A stretch of 64,000 bases of DNA, taken from the NCBI GenBank assembly GCA_965213765.1, contig OZ243926.1, positions 124,001 through 188,000 of the forward strand. Direction: 5' to 3'. The position numbers were made by a program, and so were the translations under genes. Below, piece by piece: positions 49,582 through 59,592 of this stretch. Source of the stretch: JAJDXO01 sp965213765 (GTDB lineage Bacteria > Pseudomonadota > Alphaproteobacteria > Rhodospirillales > UBA2165). The stretch's first letter is position 1. The number at the start of each line of letters is the position of its first letter. A model generated the notes under the pieces. It searched no databases. It saw only the letters and a list, made by a program, of their open reading frames with translations, and had not been told where the DNA came from.

Positions 49582-50865
49582 TTACAGCAGCATGGCCAGC
49601 GGGTCCTCGATGAGGACCTTGAAGGCCTGGAGCCATTCGGCGCCCAACGCGCCGTCGACGACCCGGTGATCGGTGGACAACGTGACGCTCATCATGGTCG
49701 CGGTGGTGAGCGCGCCGTCCCTGACCACGGGCCGTTGCTCGCCGGCGCCGACGGCCAGGATGCAGGATTGGGGCGGGTTGATGATCGCGGCGAACTCCTT
49801 CACCCCGTACATGCCGAGATTGGAGATGGTGAAGCCGCCGCCCTGGAATTCGTCGGGCAGCAGCTTGCCTTCCCGGGCGCGGGCGGCGAGGTCCTTCATC
49901 TCGTTGGAAATGACGGCCAGGCCTTTTTGGTCCGCGTTGCGCACGATGGGCGTGATCAGGCCGCCGTCGATCGCGACGGCCACCGAGATGTCGATGTCGT
50001 TGTAGAGCAGCATGGCCTCGTCGGTCCAAGACGCGTTGACGTCGGGTACCTTCTTCATGGCGAACGCCGCGGCGCGGATGATGAAGTCGTTGACCGAGAT
50101 CTTGTAGTCCTCGCCGGTCGCCTCGGCCCGCGCGTTCAGGTCCTTGCGCATGGCCAGCAGCTTATCGATTTCGCACTCCATGGTGACGTAGAAGTGGGGC
50201 ACCGTCTGCTTGGATTCCTGCAAGCGCCTGGCGATCACCTTGCGCATATTGTTGTGCGGCACCTCGGTATAACCGCCGGCCACCACGGGCAGTTGTGCGG
50301 GCGCCGGAGCGGCGGATGGAGCAGCGGCGGGAGCCGCGACGCCGCCGGCGATGGCTGCTTCCACGTCCCGTTTTACCACCCGGCCATGGGGACCGGAGCC
50401 GGATATCGCGCCTATGTCGATGCCGGCGTCCGCCGCCATGCGTTTGGCCAGCGGGCTGGCGAACACGCGGGCGCCGTTTGACTTCGGCGCGGCGGGCGCC
50501 GGTTGTGGTGCCGCGTCGGGTACGGGCTGCGGCGGTTGGGCCGCTTCCGGCGTTGGGGCGGGTTCGGGTGGCGCCACGGGCGCAGGCGCCGGGGCGGCGG
50601 CCTCCGCGGCGGACGCATCCTCGCCCTCTTCCAGCATCACCGCGATCGGCGTGTTGACGGCGATGTTCTCCGAGCCTTCGGCGGCGATGATCTTCCCGAG
50701 CACGCCGTCATCGACGGCTTCCAGCTCCATGGTCGCCTTGTCGGTTTCGATCTCGGCCAGGAGATCGCCGGACGCGACCTCGTCGCCCTCCTTCTTGTGC
50801 CACTTGGCGATATTGCCCTCGGTCATGGTCGGCGACAGGGCGGGCATGAGGATCTGAATGGTCAT
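49582..50865 (-). CDS. pdhC: pyruvate dehydrogenase E2, dihydrolipoamide acetyltransferase
   Basis: A 427-residue E2. One lipoyl domain (residues 1-80; ETDKATMELEAVDDG with lipoyl Lys), an Ala/Pro linker, the peripheral subunit-binding domain (FASPLAKRMAADAGIDIGAISGSGPHGRVVKRDV), another linker and the catalytic domain ending in LSTDHRVVDGALGAEWL (catalytic His-Asp). It transfers acetyl to CoA and forms the core of the complex. Its lipoyl domain is very similar in protein and DNA to that of PdhB. ATG 50865; pdhB ends 12 bases upstream. Confidence 0.95.
   Translation of the reverse strand: MTIQILMPALSPTMTEGNIAKWHKKEGDEVASGDLLAEIETDKATMELEAVDDGVLGKIIAAEGSENIAVNTPIAVMLEEGEDASAAEAAAPAPAPVAPPEPAPTPEAAQPPQPVPDAAPQPAPAAPKSNGARVFASPLAKRMAADAGIDIGAISGSGPHGRVVKRDVEAAIAGGVAAPAAAPSAAPAPAQLPVVAGGYTEVPHNNMRKVIARRLQESKQTVPHFYVTMECEIDKLLAMRKDLNARAEATGEDYKISVNDFIIRAAAFAMKKVPDVNASWTDEAMLLYNDIDISVAVAIDGGLITPIVRNADQKGLAVISNEMKDLAARAREGKLLPDEFQGGGFTISNLGMYGVKEFAAIINPPQSCILAVGAGEQRPVVRDGALTTATMMSVTLSTDHRVVDGALGAEWLQAFKVLIEDPLAMLL
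50617..50865 (-). repeat. lipoyl-domain direct repeat, copy in pdhC
   Basis: About 83 codons aligned without gaps to 52057-52305 in pdhB, roughly 85% identical in protein, with stretches of identical DNA such as the codons for MPALSPTMTEGNIAKWHK. The two copies are in the same orientation about 1.44 kb apart. Confidence 0.85.
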
Positions 50866-50877
50866 ATCCCGCTCCCC

Positions 50878-52305
<1,428 letters not shown>

Positions 52306-52319
52306 TTCTCGTTGCTCCC

Positions 52320-53339
52320 CTAAGCGTCGACCAGAACGTCGGTGTAGAGTTCGGACGGATTCGGCTCCGGCGACTGCTGGGCGAACTCGGCCGCTTCGGT
52401 AATGATCGCCTTGATTTCCGCATCGACGGCTTTCAGTTCCTCTTCGGTCGCGTATTTGTTGTCGAGCAATGTCTGGGCGATCCGATCGATGGGGTCCTGC
52501 TCGGCCCGGACCTTGGACACCTCTTCGCGGGTCCGGTATTTGGCCGGATCGGACATGGAATGGCCGCGATACCGGTAGGTCAGCATGCCGAGGATATAGG
52601 GGCCCTTGCCGCTCCGGACGTGCTTCAGCGCCTTCTCCGCCGCGGCGCGGACGGCAGCCACGTCCATCCCATCCACCCGTTCGCCGGGGATGCCGAACGC
52701 CTCGCCGCGGGCATAGAGTTCCTGGGTCGATGCGGCGCGGGCGACCGAGGTACCCATGCCGTAGCGGTTGTTTTCGAGCACGTAACAGACCGGCAGTTTC
52801 CACAGGGCCGCCATATTGAAACTCTCGTAGACCTGGCCCTGGTTGGCGGCGCCGTCGCCGTAATAGGTCATGCAGACCCCGCCGTCTTCCTTGTACTTAT
52901 GTGCAAATCCGAGGCCGGTGCCGATCGGAACCTGGGCCGCGACGATGCCGTGACCGCCGAAGAAGTTCCTTTCCCGGCTGAACATGTGCATGGAGCCGCC
53001 CTTGCCGCGGGAATAACCCGTGCCGCGGCCGGTGAGTTCGGCCATGACGCCTTTGGGGTCCATCCCGCAGGCCAGCATATGGCCATGATCCCGGTAGCTG
53101 GTGACGACCGTATCGACATCGGTGTCGGCGGCGGCCTGCATACCGACAACGACCGCCTCCTGACCAATATAAAGGTGGCAGAAACCCTGGATCAGCCCCA
53201 TGCCATAGAGTTGCCCCGCCTTTTCTTCGAAACGGCGGATCAGCAACATTTCCCGATGAAATTTAAGGAGTTCTTCCGGGGTGGCTTTGGGTTTCGGGGC
53301 GGCTCGTTTGCGGGGTTTTCGCTTTGCGGCTGTCGCCAT
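52320..53339 (-). CDS. pdhA: pyruvate dehydrogenase E1 alpha subunit
   Basis: A 339-residue thiamine-diphosphate enzyme subunit. A basic Lys/Arg-rich N-terminus (residues 5-20) is followed by LLIRRFEEKAGQLYGMGLIQGFCHLYIGQEA; GDGAANQGQVYESFNMAALW plus ENNRYGMGT form the TPP motif; YRYRGHSMSDPAKYRTREEV contains the phosphorylation-loop region. With PdhB it makes the E1 heterotetramer. It heads pdhA-pdhB-pdhC-lpd-GNAT-lipA. An AT-rich leader with an inverted repeat lies 100 bases upstream. Confidence 0.96.
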   Translation of the reverse strand: MATAAKRKPRKRAAPKPKATPEELLKFHREMLLIRRFEEKAGQLYGMGLIQGFCHLYIGQEAVVVGMQAAADTDVDTVVTSYRDHGHMLACGMDPKGVMAELTGRGTGYSRGKGGSMHMFSRERNFFGGHGIVAAQVPIGTGLGFAHKYKEDGGVCMTYYGDGAANQGQVYESFNMAALWKLPVCYVLENNRYGMGTSVARAASTQELYARGEAFGIPGERVDGMDVAAVRAAAEKALKHVRSGKGPYILGMLTYRYRGHSMSDPAKYRTREEVSKVRAEQDPIDRIAQTLLDNKYATEEELKAVDAEIKAIITEAAEFAQQSPEPNPSELYTDVLVDA

Positions 53340-53436
53340 ATCGGGTCACTCCTCCCTCGGGAATCCGCCATAATCGCGGAAACATGGGCCTGCAATGAGG
53401 TAAAAAATAGCTAAAACCGAGGCTGAATTTGACGAC

Positions 53437-53461
53437 AAAGTTGTTGTAAAGCAACAAGTTT
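53437..53461. promoter_or_regulatory. inverted repeat in the pdhA upstream region
   Basis: AAAGTTGTTG-TAAAG-CAACAAGTTT: 10-base arms with one mismatch around five bases, about 100 bases before pdhA in an AT-rich stretch. It could be an operator for a pdh regulator or, as RNA, a hairpin. On the minus strand it lacks a clean T-run, so a terminator of the upstream gene is less likely. Confidence 0.5.
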
Positions 53462-53553
53462 TTCTAAATTACCTTGTTTTTAGTTAACTATAATTCAGCG
53501 AGGTTTGATTCGGGCGGTTTCGACGCCAAATCGCGCAATTTTCTAGTTGTCGT

Positions 53554-53886
53554 TCAGCTTGTGGGAAGACGGCAGCGCCGCCACCTCTCAACCTGCCGCG
53601 AACCGCGAACGAGTTCCATGTCGTCATCACTGAATAAGGACATGACCACCTTGTCGCCGGCACCAGGCTCACCGGCCGGCACCACATACTCGAAACCGTG
53701 GCGGTCATAGATGCCTTCCATGCGGGTGCCGTATGGCGTCGTCAGCTTGGGGCCGTCGATGGAGAGCTTTTGCCCCTTGGCGTTGCACCAATCGCCGTCA
53801 ATGGCGTCGGCGTGGGCTTGGGCCGGCCACAACACCGCGCCAAGGAGCAACAGAATCGGAAAACTCCGGGCGGCGCGCGCGGTCAT
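53554..53886 (-). CDS. small secreted protein of unknown function
   Basis: A 110-residue protein with a Sec signal (SFPILLLLGAVLWPAQAHA) and a mature part of about 85 residues starting DAIDGDWC. That opening, followed by GQKLSIDGPKLTTPYGTR, resembles small periplasmic lipocalin-like or DUF2147-like folds, but I cannot assign it. Two cysteines (GDWC and RRCR) may pair. It sits after the Rieske oxygenase gene on the same strand with nine bases between, so shared transcription is likely. Confidence 0.7.
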   Translation of the reverse strand: MTARAARSFPILLLLGAVLWPAQAHADAIDGDWCNAKGQKLSIDGPKLTTPYGTRMEGIYDRHGFEYVVPAGEPGAGDKVVMSLFSDDDMELVRGSRQVERWRRCRLPTS

Positions 53887-53895
53887 CGGTTCCTC

Positions 53896-55233
53896 CTACT
53901 TTTCGGCGAACTCCTCGTCCTTGGAACCGATATTAGTCAATTCCCCCTGGTTCTGGGGAAATGAATCCTCGAGGCGGAACCCGGTGGCTTCCTCGAACTC
54001 GTCCTTCACCCATTGGGGCTGCCCGGCCTGGAAGGGAAACCGCCGATAGGTGCCGCCAATGGGGCTGTCGGCATTCTCCCGGATTTCCTCGGATGAGAGG
54101 CCTTCCGTGAAGAATTTTCTGCCGATGATCGGCAGGTCGATGCAGCCGTTTTCGTTGGGGTTGCGGACGATAGCCTTGGGGTCTTCGCCTTTTTTGATCA
54201 GTTCGATGTCATCCATGTAGCGCTTGCGGATCATGCCGACGCCCTTGTCGCTGAGCCCCAGATGCTCCTTGGTGCGGTCGGCGACGGTGCCCTGCCCGAC
54301 CCAGGCGATGAAATCCTGGTTCATGACATGGGTCGAGATCCACCGTCCCGTCTCTTCGTCCTTGATCGGGCTCTCCCAGGCGGGAATACGCTCCTGGACA
54401 TAGGGTTCCTTGTCGGTAGGCACTCGGGCGAAAAACCAGCCGATGCTCAAGGTGTTTTCGTCGTCGATGGGCACCCGCCATTCGAAGTGTTCGCCGGTAA
54501 ACAGGCAGTTGGGCCACAGACACGTACGGCCTACGGTCCACAAGGGATGTTCTTCGTCAGTGTCTTCACGGATACGGAGATAGCGGAAACCATGATCGAA
54601 TTCGTCGAAATCCACCTTGATGTGCTTCGGCGAATATGGGCCGGTCTCGCCCTTCAGTCGGATCGACCAGTTGGCGTGCATCCACTCGAAGTGGATGGGA
54701 TCGATGGAGTTCTCCTGGCACTGGAACCAGTTGCAGGGAACCTCGGAGAGAACGATCTGAACGAAGCCGTTTTCCCAGGTGAAAGGCTCCCACGTCGGGA
54801 CCAGCGGCGCCGGCTCCGGCCCCATATAGGCCCACAGCAACCCGGCTTTTTCTTCAACGGGATAGGCCTTGAGCTTGACCTGTTCTCTCAGCTTACCCGA
54901 AGGATTGACCGTGTCTTCATAGGGCTGCTCGATGCAGTTACCTTTACGGTCGTAACACCAGCCATGGTAATTGCAGCGGATGCCCGTCTCCTCGACAAAC
55001 CCGTAGGAAAGATCGGCCCGCCGGTGCGCGCAGTGACGGTCGGTGAGACCGTAGTTGCCGCTCAAATCCTTGTAGAGGACGAGGTTTTCGCCCATCAGCC
55101 GGACCGGCTTGGTGGCCTTTTCGTTGAACTCCGAGACTGCCGCGATGGGCATCCAATACCGGCGCAGCAGATCGCCCATGGGCGTCCCTTCGCCGACCTC
55201 GGTAAATAGCTTGTTGCTCTCGGCTGTCAACAT
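53896..55233 (-). CDS. Rieske non-haem iron ring-hydroxylating oxygenase, alpha subunit
   Basis: A 445-residue oxygenase of the phthalate 4,5-dioxygenase/vanillate O-demethylase type. The Rieske site is CAHRRADL and CNYHGWCYD (Cys68, His70, Cys87, His90). The catalytic iron region reads QENSIDPIHFEWMHA, giving the two His ligands and bridging Asp. It hydroxylates or demethylates aromatic acids using electrons from a separate reductase. No ferredoxin reductase gene is adjacent. It lies within the pdh-eno cluster, where most relatives have no gene. Substrate unknown. Confidence 0.9.
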   Translation of the reverse strand: MLTAESNKLFTEVGEGTPMGDLLRRYWMPIAAVSEFNEKATKPVRLMGENLVLYKDLSGNYGLTDRHCAHRRADLSYGFVEETGIRCNYHGWCYDRKGNCIEQPYEDTVNPSGKLREQVKLKAYPVEEKAGLLWAYMGPEPAPLVPTWEPFTWENGFVQIVLSEVPCNWFQCQENSIDPIHFEWMHANWSIRLKGETGPYSPKHIKVDFDEFDHGFRYLRIREDTDEEHPLWTVGRTCLWPNCLFTGEHFEWRVPIDDENTLSIGWFFARVPTDKEPYVQERIPAWESPIKDEETGRWISTHVMNQDFIAWVGQGTVADRTKEHLGLSDKGVGMIRKRYMDDIELIKKGEDPKAIVRNPNENGCIDLPIIGRKFFTEGLSSEEIRENADSPIGGTYRRFPFQAGQPQWVKDEFEEATGFRLEDSFPQNQGELTNIGSKDEEFAEK

Positions 55234-55508
55234 GATCTTCCCCCTGTCTGGGCGCTCTTGTCGGCCTCAGCTTAGCGCCGGGGACGGCAGGCTGTCCAAT
55301 GCCGGACGTCTCCCTGTGCGACGTTCGGACGGGCTAATTTGCGGACTGGATGGCATCGATTTGCCGTATGAATTCCGCCCCGGCGGCGTTCCTCCATCCG
55401 TGACGCCATTCGCCGGTACCTATCCGCGCCGGTCCCGGAATGCGTAGAAGTGAAGATCACCGCAGAAAACGGCGGTTCGGGAAGGCCGCTCATGAGGTCT
55501 GGTCCGGC

Positions 55509-55838
55509 CTAGCGGGCGCGGCGGCCGGGACGGTCGACGAGGATGATATCCGTTGGGTCCGCGTAACCCAGCATGACCCTCGCTCTCTCTTCCAGCATAT
55601 CGGGATCGAGACCATCCGGATGCAGCAGTTTGACCCGCTTCCGAAGCCGGGTTTTTTCCTCATTGAGCAGCGCAACCGCTTGGTTCGCGGCGTCCACCTG
55701 CTTGACCAACTGCCAATAGGCGATCAGGCCGTGGTTGCCCTGCACCGCGTGGTAGACGATATAGACCATCAGGGACACCCCAAGAACGGGGCCGATCACC
55801 TGGCGCAGGAGGCGCCGTATATCGTGTACGATGCTCAT
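55509..55838 (-). CDS. ftsB: septum formation initiator FtsB/DivIC family protein
   Basis: A 109-residue bitopic membrane protein: short cytoplasmic N-terminus, one transmembrane helix (residues 15-36), then a leucine/glutamate heptad coiled coil (about 45-80, VALLNEEKTRLRKRVKLL) and LDPDMLEERARVMLGYADP, the FtsB signature. FtsB bridges FtsL and FtsQ in the divisome. ATG 55838 is chosen since it starts directly before the membrane helix; the frame continues to 55994 but that part is unlike FtsB. Located between eno and pdhA in the usual place, apart from inserted genes on both sides. Confidence 0.9.
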   Translation of the reverse strand: MSIVHDIRRLLRQVIGPVLGVSLMVYIVYHAVQGNHGLIAYWQLVKQVDAANQAVALLNEEKTRLRKRVKLLHPDGLDPDMLEERARVMLGYADPTDIILVDRPGRRAR

Positions 55839-56067
55839 GACGTCGGGATACTCCCCGCACGTGTCTTGCAATACCAAGCGCCTGACAAGACCCAACAAAT
55901 TCAGTTGTTTAGGAGCGAAAACCACCCCGGTGAACGAGGCGTGTCCGCTACCCGCATGTGCCCCAGGCGGCAATATTTGCCGTCCCGGGGTCATTTGGCG
56001 GTGATTGAATCACGCTGCCCTTAGCCAAAGGTTAACGGAGCCGAATCGATGGCCTGGGCCTGCTCCC

Positions 56068-57081
56068 CTAGGCCGCGGCTCTTAGCTCGCCCTTCAGGCG
56101 GTCGTTGAACAGTTCCACCGAGTTGAGGCTTTCGGCCAGGGTGAGGTCGCCAAAGGCAAAGCGGCACATCATGTAGTTGATGCCCGCCGTTTCAATCTGC
56201 CTCTGCAGCTCTTCGCCGACCTGGTCCGGCGTTCCGGCCACCGCCTGGCCGCTCTCGACAACGCCGTCGAACTCTTCCGGATAATGGACGCCGATGGGCT
56301 CCTTGCCGTGTTCGTCCCAGAGCGCCATGAAGCTCCGCCGCCAAACGGGATAGGCGCGGCGGCCCATCTCCATTGCTGCCTCCCTGCTGTCGGCGAGGAT
56401 CATATAGCGGGTCATGCCGATCTTGGGCTCGGGACCCGGCAACCGGGCATCGGCACGGGCTTCGCGGTAGGCGTCCGACACCTCGCGGACCCGCGCCGCC
56501 GGTGCGTTGGAGACGATGTTGACCCCGTTCCCGCCGGGCCAGCCGGCGCTTGCCGGGTTATGAATGCCGTACCACAGTGGCGGATGGGGTTTCTGCACCG
56601 TGGTCAGCCGCATGGGCATGTTGTCGACCTGGAAGAATTCGCCGTCGTAGGTGAGGCGCTCGTTCCGAATTCCGTGCAGAATAATCTCCAGCGCCTCGCG
56701 GTATTTGGCCGGGCCCTCATCGTAATCCAGGTCATAGTAGGAGAGCTCGATGGGGGAGATGCCCCGCCCGACGCCGAGCTCGAAGCGTCCGCCGGACAAC
56801 TGATCGAGCATGCAGATTTCTTCCAGCAACCGGATCGGGTGATACATGGGTACGCAATAGACCAAGGGGCCGAAACGGAGCCGCCGGGTGCGCTGCGCCA
56901 CCGCGGCCAGAAAGACGCTCGGGCTCGGCGCCATGCCGAGCGGCGTCGCGTGGTGTTCGGCGACATGGTAGGCGTAGATGCCGATTTCGTCGTAGCGCTC
57001 GATAAGCCTCAGGCGGTCTTCGTAATAGTCGCTGCCCGCCTGCCCCGTCTGGTCGAGGTGATCGAAGATGCCGAAGTCCAT
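56068..57081 (-). CDS. LLM-class flavin-dependent oxidoreductase
   Basis: A 337-residue luciferase-like monooxygenase. MDFGIFDHLDQ starts the first barrel strand; YAYHVAEHHATPLG, RTRRLRFGPLVYCVPMYHPIRLLEEICMLDQLSGGRFELGVGRG is the family's FMN region. Members oxidise diverse substrates with FMNH2 supplied by a reductase. No reductase is adjacent. It is inserted between ftsB and eno, where relatives are usually contiguous. It may belong to the same acquired set as the Rieske oxygenase, but nothing in sequence proves this. Confidence 0.9.
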   Translation of the reverse strand: MDFGIFDHLDQTGQAGSDYYEDRLRLIERYDEIGIYAYHVAEHHATPLGMAPSPSVFLAAVAQRTRRLRFGPLVYCVPMYHPIRLLEEICMLDQLSGGRFELGVGRGISPIELSYYDLDYDEGPAKYREALEIILHGIRNERLTYDGEFFQVDNMPMRLTTVQKPHPPLWYGIHNPASAGWPGGNGVNIVSNAPAARVREVSDAYREARADARLPGPEPKIGMTRYMILADSREAAMEMGRRAYPVWRRSFMALWDEHGKEPIGVHYPEEFDGVVESGQAVAGTPDQVGEELQRQIETAGINYMMCRFAFGDLTLAESLNSVELFNDRLKGELRAAA

Positions 57082-57132
57082 GGAAGCCCGCCCCTTATTA
57101 TTTGCGGGGCGAGCCTACACTACCGGTTTGGC

Positions 57133-58422
57133 TCAGGACAACAGGACTTGGTCGAACAGAGAGCGCCCAGGGTATTGGGCCGCCGGGCCGAGGCTCTCCT
57201 CGATGCGGATCAGCTGATTATATTTTGCCAGGCGATCGGAGCGGCTGAGCGACCCGGTCTTGATTTGGCCCGCATTGGTGGCGACCGCGATGTCGGCGAT
57301 GGTGGTGTCCTCGGTTTCGCCGGAGCGGTGGGAGATCACCGTGGTATAGCCGGCCTTGTGGGCCATTTCGACGGCCTCGAGGGATTCCGTCAGCGTGCCG
57401 ATCTGATTGACTTTCACCAGGATGGAGTTGGCGGTGCCGGTCTCGATCCCTCGGGCCAGGCGCTTTGGGTTGGTGACGAACAGATCGTCGCCGACCAGCT
57501 GGACCGTGTCGCCGAGGCGCTCGGTCAGCAGCTTCCAGCCGTCCCAATCCTCTTCGGCCATGCCGTCCTCGATGGATTTAATGGGATAGCGGCCGCAGAG
57601 ATCGGCGTAGTAGTCGACCATCCCGGCGGCATCGAGCGACTTGCCCTCCCCTTCGAGCTCATACCTGCCGTCCGCGTAGAACTCCGAAGAGGCCGGATCG
57701 AGGGCGATGACCACATCATCGCCCGCCTTGTACCCGGCGGCCTCGATGGATTTCATGATGAACGTCAAGGCCTCGTCGGCGCTTTTGAGCATCGGCGCGA
57801 ACCCGCCCTCATCGCCGACGTTCGTATTGTGCCCGGCGCCCTGGAGACCTTTCCGAAGCGCGTGAAACACTTCCGCACCGACACGAACCGCTTCGGCGAG
57901 ACTCGGCGCGCCGACCGGCATGATCATGAATTCCTGGATATCGATGGGGTTGTCGGCGTGGGCGCCCCCGTTGACGATGTTCATCATCGGCACCGGCAGC
58001 AGCGATGCATTGGCCCCGCCCACATAGCGGTAAACCGGCAGGCCCGCATCATCGGCCGCCGCCTTGGCGACCGCGAGGCTGGTGCCAAGAATGGCATTGG
58101 CGCCCAGCCGGGACTTGTTCTCCGTACCATCCAAAGCAATCAGCGTGCGGTCGATATGGACCTGATCCTCGGCATCCAGGCCGCTGAGGGTCTCGAAAAT
58201 CTCGCCGTTGACGTTGTCCACGGCCTGGAGCACGCCCTTGCCGCCATAACGGTTCTCGTCGCCGTCGCGAAGCTCGACCGCTTCATGGATGCCGGTCGAC
58301 GCGCCGGACGGCACGGCGGCGCGGCCCACCGAGCCGCTCTCCAGCAGCACCTCCACCTCGACGGTGGGATTGCCGCGGGAGTCCAGAACTTCCCGGGCAT
58401 GGATATCGGTAATGGCGGTCAT
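57133..58422 (-). CDS. eno: enolase
   Basis: A 429-residue enolase converting 2-phosphoglycerate to phosphoenolpyruvate. ITDIHAREVLDSRGNPTVEVEV, SGASTGIHEAVELRDGD, the Mg ligands in DDLFVTNPKRL region, KVNQIGTLTES (catalytic Lys) and SHRSGETEDTTIAD are all present. Length is normal. kdsA lies 85 bases upstream on the same strand. The antisense strand holds a long open frame here, which is only a codon-bias shadow. Confidence 0.97.
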   Translation of the reverse strand: MTAITDIHAREVLDSRGNPTVEVEVLLESGSVGRAAVPSGASTGIHEAVELRDGDENRYGGKGVLQAVDNVNGEIFETLSGLDAEDQVHIDRTLIALDGTENKSRLGANAILGTSLAVAKAAADDAGLPVYRYVGGANASLLPVPMMNIVNGGAHADNPIDIQEFMIMPVGAPSLAEAVRVGAEVFHALRKGLQGAGHNTNVGDEGGFAPMLKSADEALTFIMKSIEAAGYKAGDDVVIALDPASSEFYADGRYELEGEGKSLDAAGMVDYYADLCGRYPIKSIEDGMAEEDWDGWKLLTERLGDTVQLVGDDLFVTNPKRLARGIETGTANSILVKVNQIGTLTESLEAVEMAHKAGYTTVISHRSGETEDTTIADIAVATNAGQIKTGSLSRSDRLAKYNQLIRIEESLGPAAQYPGRSLFDQVLLS

Positions 58423-58507
58423 GGAGCGTCTCCGGAAAGCAAATCGGCCGGTGTCGGAATTTGGCGCGTTGATAGACGCTCAAAGGGAGACGCGCAAGGG
58501 CCGAGGT

Positions 58508-59350
58508 TTACAGCGCCACCGGCTTTGCCTTGGCGATCAGATCGATCTCCATCAGGGTCTCGACGACACCCTGCAGGTCGTCGAGTTTGACCATGTTGGG
58601 GCCGTCGCTGGGCGCGCTGTCCGGGTCCTCGTGGGTCTCCATGAACACCGCCGCGACGCCGACGGCGACGGCCGCCCGGGCGATCACCGGGGCGAACCGC
58701 CGATCGCCGCCGGAGGCATTCCCTTCGCCGCCCGGCTGCTGCACGGAATGGGTTGCGTCGATGACCACCGGCGCGCCGGTCCGGGCCATGATCGGCAGCG
58801 AGCGCATGTCGGTCACCAGTGTGTTGTAGCCGAAGCTCGCGCCCCGTTCGGTGACCATCACCTTGTCGTTGCCCGTGCTCTCGACCTTCTTGACCACGTT
58901 TTCCATGTCCCACGGGGCGAGAAACTGGCCCTTCTTGATGTTGACGGGCAGACCCGTTTCGCCGGCGGCGATCAGCAGATCGGTCTGGCGGCACAGGAAC
59001 GCGGGAATTTGCAGGACGTCCACCGAGTTGCCGATGCGCCGGCAATGGTCGATCTCGTGGATGTCGGTCAGCACCGGCAGGCCCGAGGTTTCGCGAACCT
59101 CCTGGAAGATGGGCATGGCGTCTTCGAGCCCGACTCCCCGCTCGCTCCGAACGCTCGTCCGGTTGGCCTTGTCGTAGGAGGTCTTGTAGATGATGCCGAT
59201 ACCCAGATTCTTACCGATCTCGGCGATCCGGCCCGACATGTCCAATGCATGCCGGCGGCTCTCCAGCGCGCAAGGACCGGCGATGATCGATAGCGGCAGG
59301 TCGTTGCCGATGGTGACGTCACCGACGGTGATATGGCGGGGCGTGGTCAC
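58508..59350 (-). CDS. kdsA: 3-deoxy-8-phosphooctulonate synthase
   Basis: A 280-residue KDO-8-phosphate synthase, joining arabinose 5-phosphate and PEP for lipopolysaccharide inner core. SIIAGPCALESRRHALDMS, TSYDKANRTS, LQIPAFLCRQTDLL, NIKKGQFLAPWDM and DATHSVQQPGG are diagnostic. Start GTG 59350 overlaps the preceding small gene's stop (GTGA), and GDVTIGNDLPL is where family members begin; the frame to 59620 is antiphase read-through. PEP comes from Eno encoded next. Confidence 0.95.
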   Translation of the reverse strand: MTTPRHITVGDVTIGNDLPLSIIAGPCALESRRHALDMSGRIAEIGKNLGIGIIYKTSYDKANRTSVRSERGVGLEDAMPIFQEVRETSGLPVLTDIHEIDHCRRIGNSVDVLQIPAFLCRQTDLLIAAGETGLPVNIKKGQFLAPWDMENVVKKVESTGNDKVMVTERGASFGYNTLVTDMRSLPIMARTGAPVVIDATHSVQQPGGEGNASGGDRRFAPVIARAAVAVGVAAVFMETHEDPDSAPSDGPNMVKLDDLQGVVETLMEIDLIAKAKPVAL

Positions 59351-59592
59351 GAGTTGGCGCCCCAAGTCCACTGCGTCGGTTCGCCCGTCGTCCAGGCAAT
59401 TCCACTGAAGACAACGGCGCAGACCCCAACGCCAAACAGGTACTTTTTCAGGCTTTCCCTGGGCGAGGCGATAGACGCCCAGGCCAATACCGAAAGCACG
59501 AATACGCCGGTAACGGTCCATCCCTCCCATGTGGCGGGGAACCAGCCCCAGCCATATTCCTTTGCGGCAAACCAGTAACGCGGTTCCATCAC
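59347..59592 (-). CDS. small membrane protein between pyrG and kdsA
   Basis: 80-81 residues with two hydrophobic segments (about 24-43 and 52-68). The N-terminus is aromatic (YWFAAKEYGWGWFPATWEGW), a pattern I associate with short uncharacterised membrane proteins of many bacteria. Start is GTG 59592 or ATG 59589; either overlaps the pyrG stop (GTGATG), and its own stop overlaps kdsA by four bases. The tight coupling at both ends supports a real gene. Function unknown. Confidence 0.78.
   Translation of the reverse strand: MMEPRYWFAAKEYGWGWFPATWEGWTVTGVFVLSVLAWASIASPRESLKKYLFGVGVCAVVFSGIAWTTGEPTQWTWGANS

Noticed and set aside
52306..52803. Extension of pdhB upstream
   Set aside because: Antiphase read-through of pdhA; the lipoyl domain at 52305 is the natural N-terminus.
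56284..58590. 768-codon open frame on the plus strand
   Set aside because: It is antisense to the LLM oxidoreductase and enolase genes. High GC at third positions creates long antisense frames. It has no ribosome site or recognisable domain.
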